A stretch of DNA of 64,000 nucleotides from Bacteroidales bacterium (lineage in GTDB: Bacteria; Bacteroidota; Bacteroidia; Bacteroidales; UBA932): assembly GCA_017550655.1 (NCBI GenBank), contig JAFZOK010000017.1, positions 124,001 to 188,000 on the forward strand, in the 5' to 3' direction. The notes beneath the pieces are model-generated. The model saw only the letters and a list, made by a program, of their open reading frames with translations. It was not told where the DNA came from and did no database searches. Below are positions 9,416 through 18,852 of the stretch, one piece after another. The position numbers and the translations under genes are program-made. The first letter of the stretch is position 1; every line of letters starts with the position of its first letter.

Positions 9416-11377
9416 ATGAAAAAAAGCAGACTTGATTATCTCAAACTACTGGGCGAAAAGTTTCCTTCAGCAGCTTCCGCGGCATCGGAGATAATGAATC
9501 TGAAGGCTATTCTGAGCCTGCCCAAGGGTACCGAACATTTCCTTGCAGACATCCACGGAGAATGGGAGGCCTTCCTTCACGTTCTCAAAAACGCTTCCGG
9601 AAGCATAAGGGAAAAGGTAACTTTCCTGTTCAGGGACAAGATGACAGAGGAAGAAATCAATTGCCTCTGCACACTGATATATTATCCCGAAGAAAGCATA
9701 AATCTCAAAAAGAGGGAGCTTGCCCAAAAAGAACTTGACAACTGGTATCTTTCAACGATAACGAACCTGATAAAGGTCTGTCGCAAAGCCGGTGAGAAAT
9801 ACACACGTTCCAAAGTCAGAAAAGCCCTGCCGCCACACTACAGTTACATAATGCTGGAGATAATGCACGAAAACTCGGCAGATGCCAACAAGGCGGATTA
9901 TCTGCAGAGCATTTTCAGGGCAATTCTCGAGTCGGGGCAGGCGGAAGACTTCATAGTATCTTTCGCCCGCACCATCCAGCGTCTGGTAATAGACCATCTC
10001 CACATAGTGGGAGACATCTATGACAGAGGTCCCGGTGCGGAAGTGATAATGGACAGGCTACTCAAATACCACCACGTTGATATCCAGTGGGGTAACCACG
10101 ATATGCTTTGGATGGGAGCCGCCAACGGAAACCTGGCCTGCATCGCCAATGTCTTGAGGATTTCTCTTAGATACGCCAATCTCGACACTCTCGAGAACGG
10201 CTATGGCATAAACATCCTGCCACTGGCCATTTTTGCCCAGGAAACATATTCAGACACTCCTCTGGAAGCGTTTATGCCAAAAAAGGGGAAGGGCGGGAGC
10301 GAAAACTACGACGAGAAGGAAACCCGTCTTGTGGCTATGATGCACAAGGCAATCTCCATAATCCAGTTTAAACTGGAATACCAGATAATCAGCAGCCATC
10401 CTGAATACCGGATGGAAAGCAGAAACCTCCTGCACACCCTTGCCGACAACGAATCCCCTACCGTAACTTCTGCAGACCCATACTCTCTGACTCCAGAGGA
10501 GGAAAAAGTCATAAGGGACCTGGCTTCCTATTTCGGCAGAAGCGAGCGTCTGCAGCGGCACATAGACTTCCTCTACAAAGTCGGAAGCATGTATCTGTGC
10601 TGCAACAACAACCTGCTTTTCCATGCCTCTGTTCCCCTAAACGGGGACAAGACCTTCAGGCAAGTCCTGGTTCCTGAAGGAAAGGACGGGAAATATGTCC
10701 GTCTGGGCGGGAAGGCTCTCTATGACAGGATAGACTATGTTGTCAGAAAGGCCAGGAAAGAGTATCTGCAGGCTGGAAAAGATAAGTTCTCCACTATTAG
10801 CCAGGATCTCAACGATTACTTCTGGTACTTGTGGTGCGGTCCTGATTCCCCTCAGTTCGACAAGAGTGCCATGACCACTTTCGAAAGGTACTTCAACCCG
10901 GACAAGTCCACCCATCACGAAGAGAAGGGTTATTACTACAAGTACAGGACAGAAAGCGGTGTCTGCGATATGATTATGGATGAATTCGGCGTCGGGGGTC
11001 CTGACGCCCATATAATCAACGGTCACGTGCCCGTAAAGGCCAAGGAAGGAGAACTACCGATCAAGGCGGACGGGAAGCTGATGGTCATAGATGGTGGCTT
11101 TAGCAGGGCCTATCAGTCCAGTACGGGCATTGCCGGCTATACCCTGATTTTCAACTCTCAGGGAATGCATATCGTAAAACTCAGCCCTTTTACCAGCGCA
11201 ACCAGTGCAGTTGTAAACCACGACGACATAGAAAGCGTTACCGTGGTCAACTCCACGGCTTCACACAGGATGAGAGTCAGAGACACTGACAACGGACGCC
11301 TGCTCCAAGGTCAGGTAGAAGACCTTACAGACCTGCTTCAGGCATACAAAAACGGAACAATTCAAGAGAATATATGA
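9416..11377 (+). CDS. fbp: Fructose-1,6-bisphosphatase, class III
   Basis: Gluconeogenic phosphatase converting fructose 1,6-bisphosphate to fructose 6-phosphate. 653 residues, normal for class III. Calcineurin-like metal motifs are visible: FLADIHGEWEAF (~residue 42), VGDIYDRGP (~196) and WGNHDMLWMG (~223), with later conserved blocks IINGHVPVKAKEGE and VIDGGFSRAYQ. The next gene, rpe, overlaps its stop by 4 nt (ATGA), indicating translational coupling of two sugar-phosphate enzymes. Confidence 0.97.
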   Translation: MKKSRLDYLKLLGEKFPSAASAASEIMNLKAILSLPKGTEHFLADIHGEWEAFLHVLKNASGSIREKVTFLFRDKMTEEEINCLCTLIYYPEESINLKKRELAQKELDNWYLSTITNLIKVCRKAGEKYTRSKVRKALPPHYSYIMLEIMHENSADANKADYLQSIFRAILESGQAEDFIVSFARTIQRLVIDHLHIVGDIYDRGPGAEVIMDRLLKYHHVDIQWGNHDMLWMGAANGNLACIANVLRISLRYANLDTLENGYGINILPLAIFAQETYSDTPLEAFMPKKGKGGSENYDEKETRLVAMMHKAISIIQFKLEYQIISSHPEYRMESRNLLHTLADNESPTVTSADPYSLTPEEEKVIRDLASYFGRSERLQRHIDFLYKVGSMYLCCNNNLLFHASVPLNGDKTFRQVLVPEGKDGKYVRLGGKALYDRIDYVVRKARKEYLQAGKDKFSTISQDLNDYFWYLWCGPDSPQFDKSAMTTFERYFNPDKSTHHEEKGYYYKYRTESGVCDMIMDEFGVGGPDAHIINGHVPVKAKEGELPIKADGKLMVIDGGFSRAYQSSTGIAGYTLIFNSQGMHIVKLSPFTSATSAVVNHDDIESVTVVNSTASHRMRVRDTDNGRLLQGQVEDLTDLLQAYKNGTIQENI

Positions 11378-12027
11378 AACGGATGATTGTAGCCCCATCA
11401 ATGCTGAGCGCAGATTTCGCTCATCTTTCAAAGGACATAGATCTTGTAAACGCAAATGCGGACATTATCCATCTGGACATTATGGACGGAGTCTTTGTGC
11501 CTAACATTTCCTACGGAACTCCACTGGTCGAGACTATCTGCAAGGGAGCCACCATTCCTGTAGAAGCCCATCTGATGATTGTTGAGCCGCAGAAGTTTTT
11601 TGAACTCTACAGAAATCTGGGCGTCGGTTCTATCAGCGTCCACTACGAGGCCTGCAACCATCTGGACCGCACCGTCAAGAGAATCAAGGAACTGGGAATG
11701 AAGGCAGGAGTTGCAATCAATCCCCATACAAATGTCAATCTTCTGGAAGACATCGTGCGCATCAGCGATTACATCCTGATAATGAGCGTAAACCCAGGTT
11801 ACGGAGGACAGAAGTACATTCCTTATTGCACTGAAAAGATCGCCGAGCTGAAAAAGATCATCGAAAGAAACAATCCGGAGTGCCTGATTGAGGTAGATGG
11901 CGGGGTAACCGTTGATAATATAGAGGAGATTGCCAATGCAGGGGCTGATGTGGTTGTGGCCGGCAGTGCAGTATTCAGAGCTAAGGATCCTGCCCAGGCC
12001 ATCAAGATTCTGCAAGGCGTTCTTTAA
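11374..12027 (+). CDS. rpe: Ribulose-phosphate 3-epimerase
   Basis: Interconverts ribulose 5-phosphate and xylulose 5-phosphate in the pentose phosphate pathway. 217-residue TIM barrel with the family motifs APSMLSADFAHL, IHLDIMDGVFVPNISYG, VEAHLMIVEP, MSVNPGYGGQ and the phosphate-binding VDGGVTVDN near the C-terminus. The start overlaps the fbp stop (ATGA). A highly structured intergenic element follows directly. Confidence 0.97.
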   Translation: MKRMIVAPSMLSADFAHLSKDIDLVNANADIIHLDIMDGVFVPNISYGTPLVETICKGATIPVEAHLMIVEPQKFFELYRNLGVGSISVHYEACNHLDRTVKRIKELGMKAGVAINPHTNVNLLEDIVRISDYILIMSVNPGYGGQKYIPYCTEKIAELKKIIERNNPECLIEVDGGVTVDNIEEIANAGADVVVAGSAVFRAKDPAQAIKILQGVL

Positions 12028-12030
12028 GCA

Positions 12031-12135
12031 ATTATATTTCTCTCTAGCCTTCGCTTCGCTCATCCCTCCCATCAAAGATGGGCCCCTCCCATTCATGTGG
12101 CCATGGGCGGCCACAGGCTCTTAGAGAAATATAAT
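12031..12135. repeat. Three-branched palindromic intergenic element between rpe and psd
   Basis: A 105-nt cloverleaf-like fold. The outer stem is 12031-12043 with 12123-12135 (13 perfect bp), then a 5-bp stem 12046-12050/12115-12119. Inside are two perfect hairpins: CCCATC/GATGGG (12068-12082) and GTGGCC/GGCCAC (12097-12114). It sits between convergent genes and could simply be a bidirectional terminator, but the branched fold is more elaborate than needed and resembles a REP-type repeat or small palindromic mobile element. Confidence 0.7.
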
Positions 12136-12146
12136 ATGCTTAACTA

Positions 12147-12803
12147 TCAAACCTTTGCAATGACCGTCTGGCAGGCGCGGACCTTGTCACCCTCCGTCAC
12201 GAAAATCTCAGACCCGAGCGGCAGGAAGAAATCCACCCTGCTTCCGAACTTTATGAACCCCATCTGCTGCCCCGGAGCCACAACCTCTCCCTCCTTAGCA
12301 TAGCAGACTATGCGGCGTGCCACATAGCCGGCTATCTGACGGATTAGAATATCCTTGCCGCTATCCAGACGGAGCCCAACGGAAGTCCTCTCGTTCTTCT
12401 CGGAAGACTTGGGATGCCAGGCCACAAGATAATTGCCCTGATGGTGATTGCTGTATAGAATCCTTCCTCCTGCTGGATAATAGTTTACGTGCACGCTCCA
12501 GATGCTCATGAAAACAGAAACCTGAATGCATCTGGAATGCAGGAACTCGGTTTCCTCCGTCTCCTTTACAATCACAACCTCCCCGTCTGCAGAGGACAGA
12601 ATCTCGTTATTTGAAGATGATATTACTCCGCGATGGGGATCTCTGAAAAAGAAAGCGATAAACACAAACAGAGCCAGCAAGACTGCCGCCACTGCCATCG
12701 TAATCCAGTTCACCCCAAAGGCCAGCATGATTACAGTTGCAATCACCGCAAAGACAAAGAATGTCAGCAAAACCGATATGCGGCCTTCCTTGTGTATCAT
12801 CAA
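12147..12803 (-). CDS. psd: Phosphatidylserine decarboxylase (pyruvoyl proenzyme, short type)
   Basis: Makes phosphatidylethanolamine at the inner membrane. 218 residues with two N-terminal membrane helices (~9-50), then the catalytic domain: FFRDPHRG, SSADGEVV, VFMSIWSVHVNYYP, and near the C-terminus MGFIKFGSRVDFFLP, where the Gly-Ser bond self-cleaves to form the pyruvoyl group. This is the short archaetidylserine-decarboxylase-like form. The start overlaps the cdsA stop by 4 nt, so cdsA-psd is one phospholipid operon. Confidence 0.94.
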   Translation of the reverse strand: MMIHKEGRISVLLTFFVFAVIATVIMLAFGVNWITMAVAAVLLALFVFIAFFFRDPHRGVISSSNNEILSSADGEVVIVKETEETEFLHSRCIQVSVFMSIWSVHVNYYPAGGRILYSNHHQGNYLVAWHPKSSEKNERTSVGLRLDSGKDILIRQIAGYVARRIVCYAKEGEVVAPGQQMGFIKFGSRVDFFLPLGSEIFVTEGDKVRACQTVIAKV

Positions 12804-13681
12804 TAAATAAACATTGCTATTAAATAAAACAGGAATGCCGCAGGCCAGGCCAGAAGCCCGCTGTCGAACCTGTCAAGAAGCCCTCCGTGCCCGGGCATTA
12901 TCCTGCCGGCATCCTTTTTCTGGAAATGGCGCTTGATCTTGCTCTCGACCAGATCACCGAGTACACTGAAGATACATACAACCAGGCCGAACAGAGCGGA
13001 AACCCAATAAGGGAATTGCGGCAGCAGCAGGTTGAATGCCCTAAGAACCAATGCAGTAATGATAGAAAGCGCTATGGCTCCGTATACTCCCTCCCAGGAT
13101 TTCTTCGGGGAAACTGAAGGCATAAGCTTATGCCCACGTTCTCCCTGACCGAAAGCCGTCCCTATGCAATACGCTCCCACATCCCCCATCCACATCACAA
13201 TCAGCAGGGAAGCGATAGCCCAGCCTTCAAAGAAATACGAGCCTTCCTCGCTATAAGACATTTGAACCGCAATGGCAGAAACAGCAATCAGCGCGGAAAA
13301 CGGCAACGCCAGGTAAATGAGGGAAGACAGGGAAAAAGACATATACAGTTTCTCTCCCTCGAACAAATCAATCACAGGAACCGCGATAACCAAAAGCAGC
13401 AAACCAATTAAAAGAACTACTGAAAAGCTAACGTTTTCGTCCAGGCAAAGAGCGAAAGCCACTGCCCAGAAAAGCAACAAGGCCGCAATCAGAGATATGA
13501 TTTTGAGTATTGCCTTACCCTTGCCCATCGTGAGCCTTAGATACTCGTAATCAGTTCTTACAAGGAAGAAGGAAAAGAGAATAAGGAAAGGAAGCGGATT
13601 ATGCGGAACAATAATCAGCGATGCCAAAGTCAAGGCAGTGAACACCGCCCCGCTAATCGTCCTTATCATTATCTCTTTCAT
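12800..13681 (-). CDS. cdsA: Phosphatidate cytidylyltransferase
   Basis: Integral membrane enzyme forming CDP-diacylglycerol from phosphatidate and CTP. 293 residues with about eight hydrophobic helices and the family signatures SPKKSWEGVYG, GDLVESKIKRH and PGHGGLLDRFDS near the C-terminus. Lies between ftsH (12 nt upstream) and psd (4-nt overlap), all on the minus strand, giving an rsfS-ftsH-cdsA-psd run. Confidence 0.96.
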   Translation of the reverse strand: MKEIMIRTISGAVFTALTLASLIIVPHNPLPFLILFSFFLVRTDYEYLRLTMGKGKAILKIISLIAALLLFWAVAFALCLDENVSFSVVLLIGLLLLVIAVPVIDLFEGEKLYMSFSLSSLIYLALPFSALIAVSAIAVQMSYSEEGSYFFEGWAIASLLIVMWMGDVGAYCIGTAFGQGERGHKLMPSVSPKKSWEGVYGAIALSIITALVLRAFNLLLPQFPYWVSALFGLVVCIFSVLGDLVESKIKRHFQKKDAGRIMPGHGGLLDRFDSGLLAWPAAFLFYLIAMFIY

Positions 13682-13693
13682 AACAGGCAGTCT

Positions 13694-15685
13694 TTATTCT
13701 GTCTTTGATTCAGAAGTCTCTGGAAGTTCCTCAGGAGTTTCAGGGAGTTCCTTTGCAGGAGCCGCCGAGTCAAGTTCCTTTACCCTCGGACCATAGATTC
13801 TTTCAAGGTCCTCGGCAAATATCACCTCTTTCTCAAGGAGAAGCTGTGCAAGTTCCTTGAAGCCGTCCATGTGGCTCTCGAGAACGTCCTTGGCCATCTG
13901 GTGAGCCTTGTCAATCAGCACCTTGGTCTCCTGGTCCACCATCTCTGCGGTCTTCTCGCTGAACGGTTTGGAAAGCTGATAGCCGTCCTCCTGGAAGTTA
14001 TACCAGGAAACGTTGCCCACCTTGTCGCTCATGCCGTAGTAGGCAACCATTGCGTAAGCCATCTTGGTAAGCCTCTCAAGGTCGTTAAGGGCACCGGAAG
14101 AAATCTTGTTGTTTATTATTTCCTCAGCGACACGGCCGCCAATCAGGCTTGCCATCTCGTCCATCATCTGCTCCTTGGTCATAATCTGCCTCTCTTCAGG
14201 CACATACCAGGCTGCGCCAAGAGCCTTGCCACGAGGAATGATGGTAACCTTCAGAAGCGGATTTGCGTTAGGCAGGAACCAGCTTACCGTAGCGTGACCA
14301 GCCTCGTGGAAAGCGATGGTGCGCTTTTCTGAAGGCGGAATAATCTTGCTCTTGCGCTCCAGACCGCCCACAATCCTGTCTATCGCATCCAGGAAATCCT
14401 GCTTGTCCACATGCTTCTTGTTGTGGCGGGCCGCAATCAGGGCAGCCTCGTTGCAAACGTTGGCAATGTCTGCACCGGAGAAGCCCGGAGTCTGCTTTGC
14501 CAGGAAACTTGTATCAAGGTCGGGATCCAGCTTAAGTTTCTTGAGGTGAACCTTGAAGATAGCCTCACGGTCCTTGAGTTCAGGAAGGTCAATGGTAATC
14601 TGGCGGTCGAACCTTCCGGCTCTCATAAGGGCCTTGTCCAGAATATCCGCACGGTTGGTTGCGGCAAGAATGATTACACCGCTATTGGTGCCGAAACCGT
14701 CCATCTCGGTAAGGAGCTGGTTAAGGGTATTCTCCCTTTCGTCGTTGGAAGAGAATCCCACGTTCTTGCCCCTGGCCCTTCCCACGGCGTCAATCTCGTC
14801 GATGAATACAATGCAAGGAGTCTTCTCCTTTGCCTGCTTGAAGAGGTCTCTTACCCTTGAGGCGCCCACACCAACGAACATCTCCACAAAGTCACTTCCG
14901 CTCATGGAGAAGAACGGAACGTTTGCCTCTCCGGCCACAGCCTTGGCCAGCAGGGTCTTGCCGGTTCCCGGAGGGCCTATTAGAAGGGCTCCCTTAGGAA
15001 TCTTTCCTCCCAGGCTGGTGTATTTGGACGGACTCTTGAGGAAGTCCACGATTTCCATAATCTCCACCTTTGCCTCCTCCAGACCTGCAACATCCTTGAA
15101 GGTAACCTTCACCTTGCTGTTCTTGTCAAAAACCTTGGCCTGGCTCTTTCCAACGGAGAAGATTCCGCCTCCGCCGCCACCGCTGCCGCCGGCTCCTCCA
15201 GACATACCTCTGGACAGGCGGCTGAACAGATAGATGGTGAAAATGATGAACAGTAGCGGCCACAGCCAGTTGAAAATGTTGCCCCAGTAATCAGTGGCAT
15301 TATCCAGGGTGTACTCGAACTTCTTGTTCTCCGGCAGGGTGTCTCTCAGACCGCTGAACTCCTTCTCCACGTCGAACAGCGCCGGGAGCTGGAAGTAGAA
15401 CAGGTTCTGGTACTTGAGTTCCTTTCCCCCGAACTTGTTCTCGTATTTCTTGAGGCGGTCTTTCTTGATCGTAACCGTTCCCGTCTGCTCGTTCATCACG
15501 TAGTTGATCTTCTCCACATCTCCCTCTGCGATCATCTTCTCCTTGACCTCGTACCACTCGGTCTTCATAGGATCTCCACCGTCATAATGGAACCACATGT
15601 AAAGGAGAATAAGGATCAACGGGATGTAGATCCAGGTAATCACAGACGCAAACGGGCTCTTCTTCTTATTGTTATTCTGCGCCAT
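13694..15685 (-). CDS. ftsH: ATP-dependent zinc metalloprotease FtsH
   Basis: Membrane AAA+ protease that degrades misfolded membrane and regulatory proteins. 663 residues: two membrane helices (~14-32 and ~136-154) flanking a periplasmic domain, a Gly-rich linker (~160-174), AAA+ module with Walker A GPPGTGKT at 237-244, Walker [13 protein letters not shown] region, and M41 protease site HEAGH near residue 455. The C-terminus is an acidic Pro/Glu-rich tail. The gene after rsfS in the same run (5-nt gap). Confidence 0.98.
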   Translation of the reverse strand: MAQNNNKKKSPFASVITWIYIPLILILLYMWFHYDGGDPMKTEWYEVKEKMIAEGDVEKINYVMNEQTGTVTIKKDRLKKYENKFGGKELKYQNLFYFQLPALFDVEKEFSGLRDTLPENKKFEYTLDNATDYWGNIFNWLWPLLFIIFTIYLFSRLSRGMSGGAGGSGGGGGGIFSVGKSQAKVFDKNSKVKVTFKDVAGLEEAKVEIMEIVDFLKSPSKYTSLGGKIPKGALLIGPPGTGKTLLAKAVAGEANVPFFSMSGSDFVEMFVGVGASRVRDLFKQAKEKTPCIVFIDEIDAVGRARGKNVGFSSNDERENTLNQLLTEMDGFGTNSGVIILAATNRADILDKALMRAGRFDRQITIDLPELKDREAIFKVHLKKLKLDPDLDTSFLAKQTPGFSGADIANVCNEAALIAARHNKKHVDKQDFLDAIDRIVGGLERKSKIIPPSEKRTIAFHEAGHATVSWFLPNANPLLKVTIIPRGKALGAAWYVPEERQIMTKEQMMDEMASLIGGRVAEEIINNKISSGALNDLERLTKMAYAMVAYYGMSDKVGNVSWYNFQEDGYQLSKPFSEKTAEMVDQETKVLIDKAHQMAKDVLESHMDGFKELAQLLLEKEVIFAEDLERIYGPRVKELDSAAPAKELPETPEELPETSESKTE

Positions 15686-15690
15686 ATTGT

Positions 15691-16149
15691 CTAGTCCTCA
15701 TAAACTTTTTTGTCACAATCGCTCCACAAATCTTCCAGCCGGTAGAAATTCCTGTACTCGGTCTGGAAGATATGCACCACGATATCCCCGAAATCCTGGA
15801 TAATCCAGAAGCGGTTCTCCTTGCCCTGGGAACGCAGCACCTTCTTCTTCCGCCTCTCTATCATCCTGTCCTCCACATTGTCCGCAATCGCAGAGACATT
15901 TGTGGTGGAATCCGCATTGCAGATAACAAAGAAATCGCAGATGCCGCTGCCTTCCTTCCTCAAATCCAGGGAAATAACGTTCTGGCCTTTCTTCTCCAGA
16001 ATGGCATCGGTGATAACCTCCATATCGGTTGGAAGGGCTTTCTTTTCAACCTTCTTCGCAGGAGTTTTCTTTGCTGCGGCCTTCTTTGTAGGAGCCTTCA
16101 CGGTCTTCTTTGCGGGAGCTTTTGCTGTTGTGGCTTTCTTTAACGTCAT
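15691..16149 (-). CDS. rsfS: Ribosome silencing factor RsfS with histone-like N-terminal tail
   Basis: Binds ribosomal protein uL14 and blocks subunit joining in starvation. The RsfS domain is residues ~42-150 (VITDAILEKKGQNVISLDL, GICDFFVICNADSTT, HIFQTEYRNFYRLEDLWSD). It is preceded by about 40 residues almost entirely of Lys, Ala, Pro and Thr, an extension absent from typical ~110-residue RsfS. The start ATG at 16149 is the only one covering the tail; an internal Met begins MEVITDAIL, so a tail-less form is possible. Divergent from birA across a 77-nt gap. Confidence 0.92.
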   Translation of the reverse strand: MTLKKATTAKAPAKKTVKAPTKKAAAKKTPAKKVEKKALPTDMEVITDAILEKKGQNVISLDLRKEGSGICDFFVICNADSTTNVSAIADNVEDRMIERRKKKVLRSQGKENRFWIIQDFGDIVVHIFQTEYRNFYRLEDLWSDCDKKVYED

Positions 16150-16206
16150 ATCTTCGTATTTGTTAACTTTGCATTTAATCTTTCAAATATACACAAAATA
16201 CATCAA

Positions 16207-16214
16207 TAATTTTG
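16207..16214 (+). promoter_or_regulatory. -7 box for birA with very short leader
   Basis: TAATTTTG matches TAnnTTTG and ends 12 nt before the preferred birA ATG at 16227, implying a leader of only ~6 nt. An in-frame TTG at 16212 lies inside this box, which argues against that upstream start. Confidence 0.6.
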
Positions 16215-16226
16215 CCAAAGGACAAT

Positions 16227-16988
16227 ATGACAGAAAAACTCGATATACGCTGGCTGAAGGTCACCGATTCCACCAACAACAGGGCCCTGGAGGGAATCCC
16301 GACTGAAAAGGACCGCACAACCTGGGCCGCGGAATTCCAGACAGCCGGAAGAGGCCAGAGGGGCAACACCTGGAAGAGTGCCCAGGCACAGAACCTTATG
16401 TTCTCCATCCTTCTCAAGCCGGACTTCATACTTGCCAAAGACCAGTTCGTCATATCTGCCATAGTAACCCTCGGCCTGGAAAAGTATCTGAAAGACAAGG
16501 GAGTAACCTCCAAGATCAAATGGCCTAACGACATTTATGTCTGCGACAGGAAAATCTGCGGCATCCTCATCGAGCACGGAATCAGCGGTGAATACCTCTC
16601 CACGAGCGTATGCGGTATTGGCCTGAACATCAACCAGCGGGAATTCCCAAAGGATCTCCCCAATCCAACCTCACTGGTCCTGGAACTCGGCACGGACAAA
16701 AACTACGAACTGAAGAAGGAACTGGAAACTCTTTTATCCGATATATTCGGTTTCTACGACATGGCCAGGGAGGAATACCTCAAGACAGGAAAATACGAAT
16801 CCATCTACAAGGAATACCTCAACCGCCTCTACCGAAAGGGCGAATGGCATCACTATACTGAAACGGCTACCGGAAAAACCGTTGAAGCCAAGATTACAGG
16901 TATAGACAACACTGCCTGTCTGATACTAGAGTACCGCGACAGGCAGTGCAAGTCTTTTGCTTTCAAGGAAATATCCTATATTATTTAG
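16227..16988 (+). CDS. birA: Biotin--[acetyl-CoA-carboxylase] ligase, no regulatory domain
   Basis: Activates biotin to biotinyl-AMP and attaches it to carboxylase carrier domains. About 253 residues: only the catalytic and C-terminal SH3-like parts, so no N-terminal helix-turn-helix and no autoregulation. Motifs: TDSTNNRALEG, the biotin-binding GRGQRGNTWKS, and KWPNDIYVCDRKICGILIE with the catalytic Lys. ATG 16227 (MTEKLDIRW) is chosen over an in-frame TTG that overlaps the -7 box. The 3' end overlaps the convergent phosphatase gene by 8 nt. Confidence 0.95.
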   Translation: MTEKLDIRWLKVTDSTNNRALEGIPTEKDRTTWAAEFQTAGRGQRGNTWKSAQAQNLMFSILLKPDFILAKDQFVISAIVTLGLEKYLKDKGVTSKIKWPNDIYVCDRKICGILIEHGISGEYLSTSVCGIGLNINQREFPKDLPNPTSLVLELGTDKNYELKKELETLLSDIFGFYDMAREEYLKTGKYESIYKEYLNRLYRKGEWHHYTETATGKTVEAKITGIDNTACLILEYRDRQCKSFAFKEISYII

Positions 16989-18840
16989 CGGCTCTCTTCT
17001 TCTTTTTAAGAGAGCGGATGATAAAGTCTATCAGAATCAGAGCAAGGATACAAATGCCTCCAAAGATTATGTAAGGCAGGTAGCTTGGCTTGTTGGTGGC
17101 GGCAGGAACAGGATAGCTGTCGCTGAGAATAACCTTATCTCTCAGATAAACAGCGTAAGCGTACCATTCCTGGATATCCGCATTGTCCAGGAACCAGCCC
17201 TCGGCAGTTCCCCTGAGGCTGAGATATCTTTCAATATCAGGAACTTCCTGTCCTTCCTTATTCTTTGGCTCCAGGCTCAACAGGCCGTGGGATTTCTCGC
17301 CGGCCAGGGAAATGTTGTTGGCTGTATAGATATCGGTTACAACAGGATAGAGGTCTGAAGAAACCACCTTCTTGCCGTGAACATAAACATCCTTAACCCT
17401 GAAGAACTTAGGCATACGGGAATTGTAAGTGTAGTTCAGGCCATAGAAGCTGATGTGGGTATCAGGATTCTCGGCTGCAGATGAGCAGTTGAACTCGCAA
17501 ATCTTCTTAATCTCGCTTCCTGTAAGATATACCACAACTAGCTGGCTGCCGGGGTTCTTTCTGGAATCTCTTCCAAGAGAGAGGGAGTTGAAAACATCGT
17601 TGTAAGTTATAGGGCCTTCAGGAAGCTGCATGCGCAGAACTCCGTCAGGAACAACGGCTACCAGGCGGGAAGTATCGCTGGCGATTTCCTTGATCCAGTA
17701 AGCGGCGTTGAAGATTGCTCTTGCAACATCATAGCCCATAGGGTTGAAACCAGTGGAATCTGTACGAAGGGAAAGAGGAGTCCTGATAGTATCGATCACG
17801 TCAAATGGAGATGAATGATAGCGCTTTCCAAACTGGTCTTCAACCTTTTCCTTAAGCCTGTCAAAGATGATCTGAGTTGCAGGATCAGGTGTAATATCCT
17901 CAGGAACTGGAAGTATTTTGTAATCTGCAAGAGAAACTCCGGTGCTGCTCTTGAAGAGATCTGCCTCACCGATGAGGCTTCCGTTGGCACCGGCGGAAAC
18001 GATTGCGGTATTGCCTACCATATAAGGCTTTGCAAGAGCCTCGTGGTCGTGACCGCTAACGATAAGGTTAATTTCAGGGCATTCTGTGGCAAGGCGCGCA
18101 TCCTCACTGTTTTCCCTGGCAAGAGCTCCGCTGTGGCTCAAGGCGATGATGAAATCCACCTTAGCCTTCTGGAGGGCCGGGATAATCTGCTTTGCAACCT
18201 CAACCGGATCCTTCCAAGGCATCTTTCCCTTGACGGCACTGGTCTCGTAGGCGTTCTTTCCAAGAATGCCGAACACGCCAACCTTCATTCCGGCCTTTTC
18301 CAGAATAATGTAACGCTGATGGCCTATGTAAGGAAGGGCCTGGGAGAAATCCTTGTTTTCCCCGCCATCGATGTTGGCGGTTATATTGATTGGCCAGTCC
18401 ACAAGAGTGTTGGTAACAGGATTTTTGGAATTGCCCTGGATACGTGAGTTGTAGAACATATATGCCAGGGAAGTAAGCCCCAAGTCAAAATCGTGGTTTC
18501 CAAATACGAATGCATCGTAACCCGCCAAAGCCAGCTGACGATATTCCGTTGCATCTATCTCTGTAAAAGCAGAATAGATTGTGCCGAATGAATAATCTCC
18601 GGCATCCAGGGTAACCACTCCATATCCCTCAGCCAGAGCCTTTTCTCTCTCCTGATTTATGAAGGATGTAAGCTTTGGATATTTCTCCGCGCAGGAGTGT
18701 AGGTCTGAAGTGAAAATTACCTTGATAGTATTAACCTTGCGGTTTGTAGGTAAACCTTTATTACTTTTCTGAGCATAGGAAACGTTAAAAAGCAGAAGGG
18801 CTGCAATAGCCATCGCTGAAAATGCTATGAATCTTCTCAT
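16981..18840 (-). CDS. 5'-nucleotidase/UshA-type metallophosphatase, membrane-anchored
   Basis: Exported phosphoesterase predicted to hydrolyse nucleotides or nucleotide sugars. 619 residues: signal peptide (~1-23), calcineurin-like N-terminal domain with FTSDLHS, LDAGDYSFG, FGNHDFDLG, ALSHSG and VSGHDHEAL metal motifs, then a 5'-nucleotidase C-terminal domain (~350-560). A single C-terminal membrane helix (~585-608) followed by a Lys/Arg stop-transfer tail is less usual for UshA and suggests anchoring with the catalytic part in the periplasm. pyrF lies 12 nt upstream on the same strand. Confidence 0.88.
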   Translation of the reverse strand: MRRFIAFSAMAIAALLLFNVSYAQKSNKGLPTNRKVNTIKVIFTSDLHSCAEKYPKLTSFINQEREKALAEGYGVVTLDAGDYSFGTIYSAFTEIDATEYRQLALAGYDAFVFGNHDFDLGLTSLAYMFYNSRIQGNSKNPVTNTLVDWPINITANIDGGENKDFSQALPYIGHQRYIILEKAGMKVGVFGILGKNAYETSAVKGKMPWKDPVEVAKQIIPALQKAKVDFIIALSHSGALARENSEDARLATECPEINLIVSGHDHEALAKPYMVGNTAIVSAGANGSLIGEADLFKSSTGVSLADYKILPVPEDITPDPATQIIFDRLKEKVEDQFGKRYHSSPFDVIDTIRTPLSLRTDSTGFNPMGYDVARAIFNAAYWIKEIASDTSRLVAVVPDGVLRMQLPEGPITYNDVFNSLSLGRDSRKNPGSQLVVVYLTGSEIKKICEFNCSSAAENPDTHISFYGLNYTYNSRMPKFFRVKDVYVHGKKVVSSDLYPVVTDIYTANNISLAGEKSHGLLSLEPKNKEGQEVPDIERYLSLRGTAEGWFLDNADIQEWYAYAVYLRDKVILSDSYPVPAATNKPSYLPYIIFGGICILALILIDFIIRSLKKKKRAAK

Positions 18841-18852
18841 ATCTTAAAGTTT

